A stretch of 13,461 nt of DNA, taken from the NCBI GenBank assembly GCA_964526785.1, contig CAZGMJ010000101.1:1-13461 (forward strand), in the 5' to 3' direction. Of this stretch, positions 1-7,564 are shown piece by piece. Origin of the DNA: CAZGMJ01 sp964526785 (GTDB lineage Bacteria > Planctomycetota > Phycisphaerae > Sedimentisphaerales > Anaerobacaceae). Within the stretch, counting starts at the first letter, position 1. Each line of letters begins with the position of its first letter. The notes below the pieces were generated by a model, which worked only from the letters and a program-made list of their open reading frames with translations, did not search any database and was not told the DNA's origin. The translations under genes and the position numbers were made by a program.

Positions 1-145
1 TGGGCAAGGGCGTGTTCGGGTGGCAGATGTCTCGGCTGCACTTCGTTCCGCTCGAGATGACAACGGAGTGGATGTTGGGCTTTCGTGGCGTGCTTTGTGC
101 CCAAACAGTCGGTTATACTGGCGCACGTTTGGATGCCCGAGAGAG

Positions 146-1609
146 TCAGCCTGACGGATTGCCATATGGGCAGGATGTGTCTGCCGAATCAGCGATCGAT
201 GGGACATCTGCGATGCGTCGCGGGCGTTGCGTCAGGGTATGCGGATAGGAAAGCGCTGCGCCGAGTTTGCCGAGCGACCACATCAGACCGAGCATTCCCG
301 GAGCGGAACACAGCCGCCCGAGTTTCCGGTAGAATATGTTGAACAAGAGGTATGGGGCCAAGCGCCTTGTGTCTCGCGGCATGCGGGAGAGAATGCTCGA
401 CCATGAGTAGAAACGACGATACGCATCGAGGTACCCGCTTTCGAGCTGTTCGGCTGTCATGTTAGCCGGACGAAAGACAGCACGAGACGTATTGTAGTGG
501 GTCAAATCCTGATCGAGTATACGGTTCCGGGAAGACAACCGGGCGTGAAGAACGGTGCCGGGATACGGCGTCAGGATATGTGCAGTCATCGTTTCCACCT
601 TCTGCACGGTAAGCCATCTTGTTGTCTCGTCGAACACCTGCGGCCCATCCCCATCGAAACCGAAGACAACACTGGCATTCACCATCATGCCGCAATCGTG
701 GATTCGGCCGATCGTGCGTTCGTACTGCTCCACACGATTGTGGCGTTTGTTGGCGTTTTCAAGATTCGCTGGATTAAGCGATTCAAAGCCGATGAACAGA
801 CTGCGGCAGCCGCTGGCGGCCATTCGTTCAATCATGTCGCCGTGCTGAGCAATGTCGGCACTCACGGCGGTGTGCCAGGTCAGCCCAAGGGGCATCAATT
901 CCGCGATCAGTCGGCGGGCAAGCGACGGATTTGCGATGAAGTTATCGTCTATGAACATGACATGCCTCGTACGCAACGAGGCAATCTCGCGAAGAATGTT
1001 GCGTATCGGCTTCATTCGATACCCGGTCGGCAGGTTGGGCGAACTGTTATAACAGAAGCAGCACCGGTGACGACACCCTCGCCCGATAGTGAGTGTGTTC
1101 GTATACAGGTAATGCTTGCGCGCGATCAAGTCCCATTTGGGAAGCGGTACGATGCCGAGATCGGGCGGCGTCCGGTCCCTGTAGAACCTCCTGAGGTTAC
1201 CCGATTCCGCATCGCGCAGAAGGCCGGACCACAATCGCTCGGCCTCTCCAATCACACAGGCATCGGCATGGGCCGCGCACTGATTCGGGCAGGTGGTTGG
1301 ATAAATCCCTCCAAGTACGACCGGAATGCCTCGAGATCGATATGAGCGGGCGATTTCCCACGACCGCTGTGCGGTATCGGCTTTGACGGTTATACCAACG
1401 AATTGAGGAGAGTCGTCAAGTCGAATTCGTTCGATGTTCTCGTCGGCGATAGTCACACGGTGCCGTTTCGGAGTCAATGCGCCGAGCACGAGCAACGCCA
1501 GAGGCGGCGCCATTTGTCTCTTGAAAGCCGAATCCATGGGCCGCATGGTGACTCGCGGGGAAATCAGCTTGATCCACATTCCATCCCGGCTCGAATTACC
1601 TGGAATCAT
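146..1609 (-). CDS. B12-binding-domain radical SAM protein
   Basis: A 487-residue cytoplasmic protein of the cobalamin-binding radical SAM family (COG1032 type). Residues about 11-135 look like the N-terminal B12-binding fold: a WIKLISP strand, the APPLALLVLGALTP segment, and a GGIYPTTCP...DACVIGEAE stretch that matches the usual GG-hP-T-P...D-vv-GE-E pattern. The radical SAM core follows, with the cluster motif C179-x3-C183-x2-C186, FIDDNF at 219-224 and IGFES at 273-277. The C-terminal part (about 385-450) resembles the DUF4070-type tail of such enzymes. Substrate is unknown: family members methylate or rearrange unactivated carbons in lipids, cofactors and natural products. The ATG at 1609 has GGAG five bases upstream; an internal ATG at 1579 (MWIKLISP) fits the family N-terminus equally well. 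It stands alone, divergent from the esterase gene, with its own promoter about 40 bases upstream. No partner gene reveals its substrate. The family call is firm and the function open. Confidence 0.9.
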   Translation of the reverse strand: MIPGNSSRDGMWIKLISPRVTMRPMDSAFKRQMAPPLALLVLGALTPKRHRVTIADENIERIRLDDSPQFVGITVKADTAQRSWEIARSYRSRGIPVVLGGIYPTTCPNQCAAHADACVIGEAERLWSGLLRDAESGNLRRFYRDRTPPDLGIVPLPKWDLIARKHYLYTNTLTIGRGCRHRCCFCYNSSPNLPTGYRMKPIRNILREIASLRTRHVMFIDDNFIANPSLARRLIAELMPLGLTWHTAVSADIAQHGDMIERMAASGCRSLFIGFESLNPANLENANKRHNRVEQYERTIGRIHDCGMMVNASVVFGFDGDGPQVFDETTRWLTVQKVETMTAHILTPYPGTVLHARLSSRNRILDQDLTHYNTSRAVFRPANMTAEQLESGYLDAYRRFYSWSSILSRMPRDTRRLAPYLLFNIFYRKLGRLCSAPGMLGLMWSLGKLGAALSYPHTLTQRPRRIADVPSIADSADTSCPYGNPSG

Positions 1610-1645
1610 CGCGTCTCCACAAAACGTATCACGTCGCTGATGTGC

Positions 1646-1674
1646 ATTCTACCGATCTACCGCAAGAGCGTCAA
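1646..1674 (-). promoter_or_regulatory. Sigma70-like promoter for the radical SAM gene
   Basis: On the minus strand TTGACG (1669-1674) and TAGAAT (1646-1651) are separated by exactly 17 bases, each 5/6 to consensus. Transcription would begin near 1639, giving a leader of about 30 nt before the ATG at 1609. A direct repeat of TCTACCG (plus strand, starting at 1648 and 1656, one 8-base period apart) covers the -10 box and part of the spacer and could bind a regulator. Confidence 0.6.
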
Positions 1675-1839
1675 GCTGCCAGGGCAGATTGGACAAGACC
1701 ATAGCGAAGGCAGTGACCAGTCGGAACCAAAGCGGCAGCGGTGCTTTCCAAGAGATTCTGCTGGTACACAAACCGGCCAGTGGGTAGACTTATAAAGACA
1801 AGCATATGGGTGTGACAACATGATTCAAAGGAGAATGTC

Positions 1840-3366
1840 ATGGTCAAGAGATGGTTGGTCGTTCTGGTGGTTTTGGCGTTGGCGGTTTGCGCGACGGCGG
1901 AGGTTCGTTTGCCCGCGATTATCGGCTCGAATATGGTAGTGCAGCGCGAGGCGATGGTTCCAATCTGGGGCTGGGCCGATGCGGGAGAGGCGATTGTCGT
2001 ACGCGGGTCCTGGCAGGACGCATGGACGGCCACGCAGGCCGATGATCAGGGCAAATGGCAGGTGGAACTGGAGACGCCCGCTGAGGGCAGGACATGCCGG
2101 ATCATGATTAAGGGCAGCAACACCATCGAACTGGAGAACGTGCTGATCGGCGAGGTCTGGGTGGCGTCCGGCCAGTCGAACATGCAGTGGCCGGTCAGTG
2201 CGTCGAACGACGCCGAGCAGGAGATCGCGGCCGCGAAGTATCCGGAGATTCGGCTGTTCTACGTGACGCGGAAGACGGCCGATACGCCTCAGGAGGACTG
2301 CGAGGGGACGTGGGAGGTGTGCTCGCCTGAGACGGTGGGCCGGTTTTCAGCGGCGGCATACTTTTTCGGCAGGACGCTGCATCGCGAGCTGGATGCCCCG
2401 ATCGGACTGATCAATACCAGTTGGGGCGGCACGCCGGCCGAGGCATGGACACGGCGGGAGATGCTCGAAGCAGACGAAGATTTCATGCCGATCGTCGAGC
2501 GGTTCGAGGCGGCACTGAAGGACTATCCGGGAGCTCTGGAACGGCACAAGAAGGCGGTTGAGCAATGGGAGCAGCAGGCCAGGGAGGCCAAAGAGGCGGG
2601 CAAAAAGGCACCGCCGCGACCGAGATTCGGGCATCTGGGCGATCCGGGCCACCCGCACCGCCCCGCCACGCTGTACAACGCGATGATCGCTCCGTTGATT
2701 CCGTATCGCATCGCAGGGGCTATCTGGTACCAGGGCGAATCGAACGCGAGCCGCGCGTATCAGTACCGCACGCTTTTGGCGGCGATGATCGAGAACTGGC
2801 GACGGGACTGGGGGCAGGGGCAGTTTCCGTTCTATTTCGTGCAGATTGCACCGTACAAGGGACAGACGCCGGAGATTCGCGAGGCTCAGTTGATCGCGCA
2901 TCGCAGTACGCCGAATACGGGAATCGCGGTGACGATGGACATCGGCAATCCGGATGATATTCACCCGCGCAATAAGCAGGACGTGGGCAAGCGATTGGCG
3001 CTTTGGGCGCTGGCGAAGGAGTACGGGGCCGAAAGGCTGGTGCATTCCGGGCCGCTCTATACGCACTACTACATCGAGGGGCCGAAGATCCGACTGTTCT
3101 TCGAGCATACCGGTTCGGGGCTCGTTGCCGAGGGCGGGGATCTGACGCATTTCGTGATTGCCGAACAGGACGGCGAGTTCGTGCCGGCCAAGGCGCGGAT
3201 CGAGGGCGACACGGTCGTGGTGTGGAGCGACGCGGTCGAGCAGCCGGCTGCGGTGCGATACGGCTGGGAGAATGCGGCCGAACCGAACCTGTTCAACAAA
3301 GAAGGCCTGCCGGCCAGCCCGTTTCGAACGGACGATCGGCCGGGCGAAACCTACGGTCGATACTAA
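1840..3366 (+). CDS. Secreted sialate O-acetylesterase-type SGNH esterase
   Basis: A 508-residue exported carbohydrate esterase that would remove O-acetyl groups from sialic acids or other acetylated glycans. A Sec signal peptide covers residues 1-20 (KR, a hydrophobic run, then ATA before EVRLP); the Cys at 17 lies in a poor lipobox, so a lipoprotein is unlikely. Family blocks are clear: GQSNM at 111-115 with nucleophile Ser113, WYQGESN at 296-302, and DDIHP at 372-376 giving the Asp372-x-x-His375 pair. Residues 21-100 form the usual beta-rich N-terminal region, and the tail (about 430-500) the C-terminal beta region. A charged Lys/Glu/Ala-rich helix-like segment at about 225-262 lies between blocks. 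The ATG is preceded by AAAGGAGAA at 1827-1835, a strong ribosome site. No good promoter was found in 1675-1839. True substrate cannot be read from sequence; plant or algal acetylated polysaccharide is as likely as sialic acid. Confidence 0.92.
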   Translation: MVKRWLVVLVVLALAVCATAEVRLPAIIGSNMVVQREAMVPIWGWADAGEAIVVRGSWQDAWTATQADDQGKWQVELETPAEGRTCRIMIKGSNTIELENVLIGEVWVASGQSNMQWPVSASNDAEQEIAAAKYPEIRLFYVTRKTADTPQEDCEGTWEVCSPETVGRFSAAAYFFGRTLHRELDAPIGLINTSWGGTPAEAWTRREMLEADEDFMPIVERFEAALKDYPGALERHKKAVEQWEQQAREAKEAGKKAPPRPRFGHLGDPGHPHRPATLYNAMIAPLIPYRIAGAIWYQGESNASRAYQYRTLLAAMIENWRRDWGQGQFPFYFVQIAPYKGQTPEIREAQLIAHRSTPNTGIAVTMDIGNPDDIHPRNKQDVGKRLALWALAKEYGAERLVHSGPLYTHYYIEGPKIRLFFEHTGSGLVAEGGDLTHFVIAEQDGEFVPAKARIEGDTVVVWSDAVEQPAAVRYGWENAAEPNLFNKEGLPASPFRTDDRPGETYGRY

Positions 3367-3423
3367 GACCGCGCAGCGCACGCAGAATCCGGCGGCCCTG
3401 CTGCCGAAAGAAGTCGATTGCAC

Positions 3424-3446
3424 CGCCCGAGCTAATATCCCGGGCG
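3424..3446. other. GC-rich inverted repeat between convergent genes
   Basis: CGCCCG (3424-3429) and CGGGCG (3441-3446) form a perfect 6-bp stem with an 11-base loop, 57 bases after the esterase stop and before the stop of the convergent small gene. A second imperfect stem lies at 3390-3406. Neither has a T tract on either strand, so a canonical intrinsic terminator is not supported. The rest of 3367-3563 shows nothing else. Confidence 0.3.
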
Positions 3447-3563
3447 CACCGCATTGTGTGCTGTCACCCGATGAGAGCAGGAACGGCATGCGACGCGCGG
3501 GTCGAGGTTCCGCCGGCAGGCGCCGGGGCGAAAGCCAACGCAGACGGCTGTTGCGCAGCGGAA

Positions 3564-4058
3564 CTACTCGACCTTCTCGAATGACATGCGATCATCATCG
3601 TGGCCCTCTTCCCATAGGACGAGGTTGCCGAGCGTGTCTATGTAGCCGGTGATGGTTTGGTCTTCGTCCAAGGTAATGAGGATTCGATCACCGGCAAGGC
3701 GCCAGCTTCCTTCATGCGGCTCAGGGGATTCGGCTCGGGCTGTTCCATCGGATTCGAGCCAGAGCCTGACTTTTCCCCCATCGCTGACAGATCGCCATTG
3801 ACCGACGAAGTCCTTCATTTCGAGATCACCGGCCTCGGTTACAGGGGCGATCTTCGGGCGGCGAAAGTCGCGGTCGCCTGAGTGCCAGACGGCGCCAGTT
3901 GCGGTGTCGACAAGGTAGCAGGCCGAGTCGGTGCAGGCGATCTGGAAGCGGCCGATCTGTGGTTGCGGGCTGCGGGCGGCGGCTCCGGCAAGCAACAGAA
4001 GCAAAGCGAGCGATGCGGCTGCGATCAGCAGGCTTTTGAGGTGGATGCGTTTGTTCAT
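3564..4058 (-). CDS. Small secreted protein of unknown function
   Basis: A 164-residue exported protein I cannot assign to a named family. Residues 1-28 are a textbook signal peptide: Lys/Arg, a long Leu/Ala core, then AGAAA before RSPQPQ. Two segments are visible. Residues 36-61 (GRFQIAC...YLVDTATGAVWHS) look like a single strand-turn-strand unit of the kind found in beta-propeller or quinoprotein-like repeats; Cys42 and Cys47 could form a disulfide. Residues 84-150 (FVGQWRS, LWLESDGTA, GSWRLAGDRILITLDE) follow the G-x-W ... L-x-DGT ... G-x-W-x-x-x-G-D pattern of lipocalin-like small beta-barrels. The ATG has GAAGGAGA upstream (positions 4066-4073 on this strand) and a promoter at 4129-4158. 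It converges on the esterase and diverges from the kinase operon, so it is probably monocistronic. The gene is well supported; its function is unknown. Confidence 0.8.
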   Translation of the reverse strand: MNKRIHLKSLLIAAASLALLLLLAGAAARSPQPQIGRFQIACTDSACYLVDTATGAVWHSGDRDFRRPKIAPVTEAGDLEMKDFVGQWRSVSDGGKVRLWLESDGTARAESPEPHEGSWRLAGDRILITLDEDQTITGYIDTLGNLVLWEEGHDDDRMSFEKVE

Positions 4059-4128
4059 GGCGTGGTCTCCTTCAAGGGGTTCGGTTTGCAGGTATGCCTC
4101 ATCGGCGTCCGGCCTTCACACGGGGCAC

Positions 4129-4158
4129 ATGATAGCATGATCGGGACTGGTCGGACAA
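4129..4158 (-). promoter_or_regulatory. Sigma70-like promoter for the small secreted protein
   Basis: On the minus strand TTGTCC (4153-4158, 4/6) and TATCAT (4129-4134, 5/6) are 18 bases apart. The start site would be near 4122, with a leader of about 64 nt to the ATG at 4058. Confidence 0.5.
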
Positions 4159-4297
4159 TAGTCTGAACGCAACGATGGCGATTTGGAGCATAACTCGCAA
4201 TCGCCTGAGAATGGGCGAGCCGCCAGGCAAGAGGTATCGGTTTGCACGACGAGAGGGGCTCGGGAACGGAGGGAACGCCGCGAGTTGCGAAGGAGTG

Positions 4298-4326
4298 TTG
4301 ATGTTTGGACACGATTGGGCTATATT
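4298..4326 (+). promoter_or_regulatory. Promoter for the kinase-pyrK-pyrD operon
   Basis: TTGATG (4298-4303, 4/6) and TATATT (4321-4326, 5/6) have an ideal 17-base spacer. Initiation near 4333 would give a leader of about 50 nt before the ATG at 4383. This rules against an upstream TTG start at 4305, which lies inside the promoter. The 324-base stretch between the two divergent start codons (4059-4382) otherwise holds only the opposing promoter at 4129-4158 and short, unremarkable inverted repeats. Confidence 0.5.
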
Positions 4327-4382
4327 CGGGCGGCGGTTGGAGGAGGCCGGCAAGTGTTGGTTATTCTGGAGCGTCAGACAAG

Positions 4383-5627
4383 ATGGAGCTTACAAAGGAA
4401 GGGCAGACAGCCCTGGAGACAATCGGTTCGCTGGCGAGGGAGGCCGGGCTGGATCTGAGCGGAGCAAAGGTGCGGCGTACGTCGTCGCGATTTTGTCTGG
4501 GGGTCGAGCACGGGGACTACAACGGGACGGAACTTTTCGGCGTAGGGACGGATCGGTTTATCTGGATGGCGTACAAGCCGAACGGGACCGGGCGTGTGCG
4601 GCTGCTGAGCGGAAATTTCCGCAAAGACGGGCTTATCGACTTCGAGACAGGGAAGGTGCCCGAGCCGCGGTCTCAGCAGATCGCCCAAACGTGGGGACGG
4701 TTTCCCTACGGCGTAGACTATGTATTGCGGCGGGAGGGATTCAGGCTGGAGCAGGGAATTGACGCCGTATTGTACGGAAATATTCCGGGCGGCGGGATGA
4801 GCCGGTCGGCGTCTCTGTGTCTGAACCTGATTCTGTCGCTGTTCGACGCCAATGGAATCGAGGTCGAGGATCAAATGCGGATCGTGGATCTGGCGCAGGC
4901 GGTGGAAAACGACTACATCGGATCTCCCTGCGGCAAGCTCGATCAGACGATGATTCTGTTCGCCAGGGACGGGATGGGGACATACTACAATCCGCAGGAT
5001 CGCTCGATCGAATACGTGCCGATCGGCGAGGGCGCGACGGACTTTCGGATCGTCGTTCTGGATACGGGTACGGACCGGCCGGGGCTGGAGAAGTCGACGT
5101 ATGCGGTGCGGCGGGCCGAGTGCGAGAAGCTGGCGGAGATTTTGAAGAAGGCGGGCTGGCCGATCGAGTGTCTGGCGGATGTGAAAGAGCGAGACATCTA
5201 TGAGAAGATTCTCAGCGAATTCGGAGTCGAGCACCCGGATTTATGCGACAGGCTGCGGTACATCTTCGAAGCGCAGAGTCGGTTCTATCAGATGATGGAT
5301 GCGTGGCGGTCGGGGGACGTCGAGACGGTCGGGCGGATCTTTCGGCAGGATGGGATCGGCTTGCGTGACATCTACAGGATTTCGGGTCCGGAGTTGGAAA
5401 CGATGTGCGACATCGTTCGTTCGGTGCCGGGCGTGTTGGGCGAGCGGATGCTGGGCGGCGGCGACAAGGGGGCGTCCGGCGCACTGGTGCAGGCGGACAG
5501 TGTGGACGCGGTGCGACGGGCTGTCGAGACGGGATATCCGCGGAGCAGACCGGAGATGGCGGAGAAGTATGCAACGCACGTGTGCAAGATCGTCGATGGC
5601 GTGAAGGTTTTCGAGGGGCTGCTGTGA
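4383..5627 (+). CDS. Galactokinase-like GHMP sugar kinase
   Basis: A 414-residue cytoplasmic kinase that would phosphorylate galactose or a related sugar at C1 with ATP. Galactokinase landmarks are in order: R36-F-C-L-G-V-E42-H43-G-D45-YNG matches the sugar-binding R...GEH-x-DYN motif; IPGGGMSRSAS at 134-144 is the ATP-binding GHMP motif; CGKLDQ at 183-188 supplies the catalytic Asp187; Y240-AVRRAEC matches the galactokinase Y-N-x-R-x-x-EC segment; LGGGDKGASGA at 357-367 is the glycine-rich third motif. The usual APGR is replaced by TSSR, and GLSSSA by GMSRSA, so it is a diverged member. The chosen ATG at 4383 has GGAG at 4368-4371 and follows the promoter; a longer reading from TTG at 4305 adds 26 residues unlike the family. 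Its stop is 4 bases before pyrK, implying co-transcription and probably coupling. Galactose is the best guess; fucose, galacturonate or another hexose is possible. Confidence 0.85.
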   Translation: MELTKEGQTALETIGSLAREAGLDLSGAKVRRTSSRFCLGVEHGDYNGTELFGVGTDRFIWMAYKPNGTGRVRLLSGNFRKDGLIDFETGKVPEPRSQQIAQTWGRFPYGVDYVLRREGFRLEQGIDAVLYGNIPGGGMSRSASLCLNLILSLFDANGIEVEDQMRIVDLAQAVENDYIGSPCGKLDQTMILFARDGMGTYYNPQDRSIEYVPIGEGATDFRIVVLDTGTDRPGLEKSTYAVRRAECEKLAEILKKAGWPIECLADVKERDIYEKILSEFGVEHPDLCDRLRYIFEAQSRFYQMMDAWRSGDVETVGRIFRQDGIGLRDIYRISGPELETMCDIVRSVPGVLGERMLGGGDKGASGALVQADSVDAVRRAVETGYPRSRPEMAEKYATHVCKIVDGVKVFEGLL

Positions 5628-5631
5628 GCGG

Positions 5632-6588
5632 ATGAATATGGCGAACGAAGATGGAGCCAATCAAGGAGTGTTCGACGCCCGCGTGTGCTGGAACCGGCGT
5701 TTGCGGGGACATTTCGCCAAGTTGCAGCTTGCGTTCACGGGCGCCGGCGGTGAGGCGATGGCGGGGTTCAAGGCGGGGCAGTTCGTCGAGATCGATTTGA
5801 GTACGGCGGCGGTGCCCGCTGAGGAGACGATACCCGAGGAACTGCGCGACGTTGCCAGGCGCGAGGTGTTGTTGCGCAGACCGTTCAGCTTCGCGGACGT
5901 ACACAGCGAGAACGGCCGCACGACGGCGGATCTGCTCTACTGCGTGATCGGGCCCGGTACGCTGCGGATGACGACGCTCAAGGCGGGCGATACTGTCAGT
6001 GTGATCGGGCCGCTGGGTAACGGTTTCCGGGTGCCTTCCGGGAAAGAGACGGCGTTGCTGGTCGGCGGCGGGATGGGGACGCCTCCGCTGCAGTGCATGG
6101 CACGAACGCTGACGGAGGAATACGGCCGGATGAACGTGGTCGCTCTGGCGGGCGCCAGGACGGCGGATGAATTGCCCTTCGAGGGCAGGAAGATGGATGA
6201 GATATCGAATCAGCTCGGTTTCTTCGTACGTGAGTTTGCGCAGTTCGGCATCGAGTCGGTGGTCGCCACCGACGATGGCAGCGCGGGGGCCAAGGGATTC
6301 GTGACGGATTGCCTTGGGAGCTGGCTGGACGAGAACCGCCCCGCCGCCGAATCGCTCGTAATATATGCGTGCGGGCCTGAGGCGATGCTGGCACGGACGG
6401 CGGAGGCGGCAAGGGACAGAAGGATTGATTGCCAGGTGAGCATGGAGCGACGGATGGGCTGCGGGATCGGGCTGTGCCAGAGTTGTGCGGTCGAATGCGT
6501 CGTACCCGGGCGGCAGGAGAGCATCTACAAGCTGTGCTGCAAGGAAGGACCCGTATTCGATGCGAAGGAGGTAGTGTTCAAGGTATGA
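5632..6588 (+). CDS. pyrK: Dihydroorotate dehydrogenase electron-transfer subunit PyrK
   Basis: A 318-residue iron-sulfur flavoprotein that passes electrons from PyrD's FMN to NAD+ in the heterotetrameric (class 1B) dihydroorotate dehydrogenase of pyrimidine synthesis. An N-terminal ferredoxin-reductase-like beta-barrel holds FAD (RPFS at 83-86, GPLGNGF at 126-132). The nucleotide-binding domain shows GGGMGTPPL at 145-153 and YACGPEAML at 245-253. The C-terminal [2Fe-2S] ligands are Cys277, Cys282, Cys285 and most likely Cys303, in CGIGLCQSC...CKEGPVFDAKEV. It is somewhat longer than typical PyrK (about 250-290 residues) owing to an N-terminal lead of about 13 residues and an insertion near 58-78 (PAEETIPEELRDVARR). 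The start is at 5632 or 5638 (both ATG, same frame). The 3' end overlaps pyrD by four bases (ATGA), typical of translational coupling between subunits made in equal amounts. Confidence 0.95.
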   Translation: MNMANEDGANQGVFDARVCWNRRLRGHFAKLQLAFTGAGGEAMAGFKAGQFVEIDLSTAAVPAEETIPEELRDVARREVLLRRPFSFADVHSENGRTTADLLYCVIGPGTLRMTTLKAGDTVSVIGPLGNGFRVPSGKETALLVGGGMGTPPLQCMARTLTEEYGRMNVVALAGARTADELPFEGRKMDEISNQLGFFVREFAQFGIESVVATDDGSAGAKGFVTDCLGSWLDENRPAAESLVIYACGPEAMLARTAEAARDRRIDCQVSMERRMGCGIGLCQSCAVECVVPGRQESIYKLCCKEGPVFDAKEVVFKV

Positions 6589-7520
6589 GTACGGCGGCCG
6601 AGCTATCTGTAGACTTTGCGGGGTTGAAGCTGGGGAATCCGGTGTTTACGGCGTCGGGGACGTGCGGCTATGCGGACGAGTTGGGCGCGTTTATGGACAT
6701 TGATGCGCTGGGTGGATTCATTACCAAGAGCATTACCGCTCTGCCGCGAAAAGGCAACCCCACGCCGAGGATCGTCGAGACGGATGCAGGAATGCTCAAC
6801 GCCATCGGGCTGGCGAATATCGGTTTGGATCGTTTTGTCGAAGAAAAGGTGCCGATCCTGGCGAAGATGAAGGCCGCTGTTTTTGTGAACGTGGCGGGGA
6901 CAACAATTGAGGACTATGCGGCCGTGGTTGAGCGACTGGCGAACGAGGAGGCGATTGCCGGCTTCGAACTGAATATCAGTTGTCCGAACGTCAAGGAGGG
7001 CGGGATCAGTTTCGGGACCGATCCCGAACAGGTTCAGAAGATAACGCAGGCAGTCAAGCAGGCATGCGGAAACAAGGTGCTGATGGTCAAGTTGACGCCG
7101 TCCGTCACCGATATTGCGGCGACGGCGCACGCTGCGGTCTCAGCCGGGGCCGATGCGCTTAGTCTGATCAATACTCTCACGGCCATGGTTATCGACGTGG
7201 AGACGCAAAAGCCCGTCCTGGCCAACGCTACGGGCGGGCTATCGGGACCGGCGATCAAGCCCATCGCGGTGTACCTGGTCAGCCGGGTATACAATGAAGT
7301 TGCCAAAGAAGTACAGATTCCCATCCTGGGACTCGGGGGCATACGCACGGGATCGGACGCCGTCGAGTTCATGCTGGCGGGCGCATCGGCGGTCGCCGTG
7401 GGGACGGGGAGCTTTCTCGATCCGCGACAGCCGGTGAAGGTCATTGACGGCATCCGATCCTACTGCGAGCGCAAGGGTGTTGCGAACGTTGCTGAACTGA
7501 CCGGCTCGCTGGTGCTGTAG
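6585..7520 (+). CDS. pyrD: Dihydroorotate dehydrogenase class 1B catalytic subunit PyrD
   Basis: A 311-residue FMN-dependent TIM-barrel enzyme that oxidises dihydroorotate to orotate, the fourth step of UMP synthesis. Class 1B is shown by the catalytic base Cys133 in NISCPNVKEGG (class 2 enzymes use Ser) and by the partner pyrK directly upstream. Other signature segments: NPVFTASGTCGY at 18-29, TKS at 47-49 with FMN-contacting Lys48, NAIGLANIG at 72-80, VKLTPSVTD at 168-176, NATGGLSGPAIKPIAV at 214-229 and the phosphate-binding GLGGIRTGSDA at 249-259. The ATG at 6585 overlaps the pyrK stop. An in-frame upstream extension back to 6429 is only the shadow of pyrK. GGAGG at 6567-6571 lies 13 bases before the ATG, farther than ideal, so coupling to pyrK translation probably matters. 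Confidence 0.97.
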   Translation: MSTAAELSVDFAGLKLGNPVFTASGTCGYADELGAFMDIDALGGFITKSITALPRKGNPTPRIVETDAGMLNAIGLANIGLDRFVEEKVPILAKMKAAVFVNVAGTTIEDYAAVVERLANEEAIAGFELNISCPNVKEGGISFGTDPEQVQKITQAVKQACGNKVLMVKLTPSVTDIAATAHAAVSAGADALSLINTLTAMVIDVETQKPVLANATGGLSGPAIKPIAVYLVSRVYNEVAKEVQIPILGLGGIRTGSDAVEFMLAGASAVAVGTGSFLDPRQPVKVIDGIRSYCERKGVANVAELTGSLVL

Positions 7521-7564
7521 TCTCGCCGGCGACGGTTTTTCACTACGAACAAAAGGAGGACTGA

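Noticed and set aside
75..119. TTGGGC/GCCCAA inverted repeat (75-104) and a TATACT box (114-119) at the left edge
   Set aside because: No T tract for a terminator of the minus-strand gene, no matching -35 for TATACT, and no plus-strand gene follows; 1-145 holds nothing I can support.
497..1345. A 282-codon plus-strand frame over the radical SAM gene
   Set aside because: Antisense shadow; the minus strand contains the cysteine cluster motif and promoter.
1641..1651. ATGTGCATTCT shared between the region before the radical SAM gene and the leader of the dehydrogenase
   Set aside because: An 11-base match is expected many times by chance in a window of this size, and flanking bases do not align.
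2347..3489. A 380-codon minus-strand frame over the esterase
   Set aside because: Arginine-rich mirror translation of the esterase, with no ribosome site or motif.
4305..4382. Upstream TTG start for the kinase, adding 26 residues
   Set aside because: It lies between the -35 and -10 boxes of the likely promoter, has a rare start codon, and the extra residues do not resemble a GHMP kinase N-terminus.
6429..6584. N-terminally extended pyrD start inside pyrK
   Set aside because: The extension is a frame-shifted reading of the PyrK cluster domain; the ATG at 6585 gives the normal PyrD length and an ATGA overlap.
7521..7540. Palindrome TCGCCGGCGA followed by a short T run after pyrD, considered as a terminator
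   Set aside because: The palindrome leaves almost no loop, so the usable stem is about three base pairs, and the T run is only five bases and offset from it.
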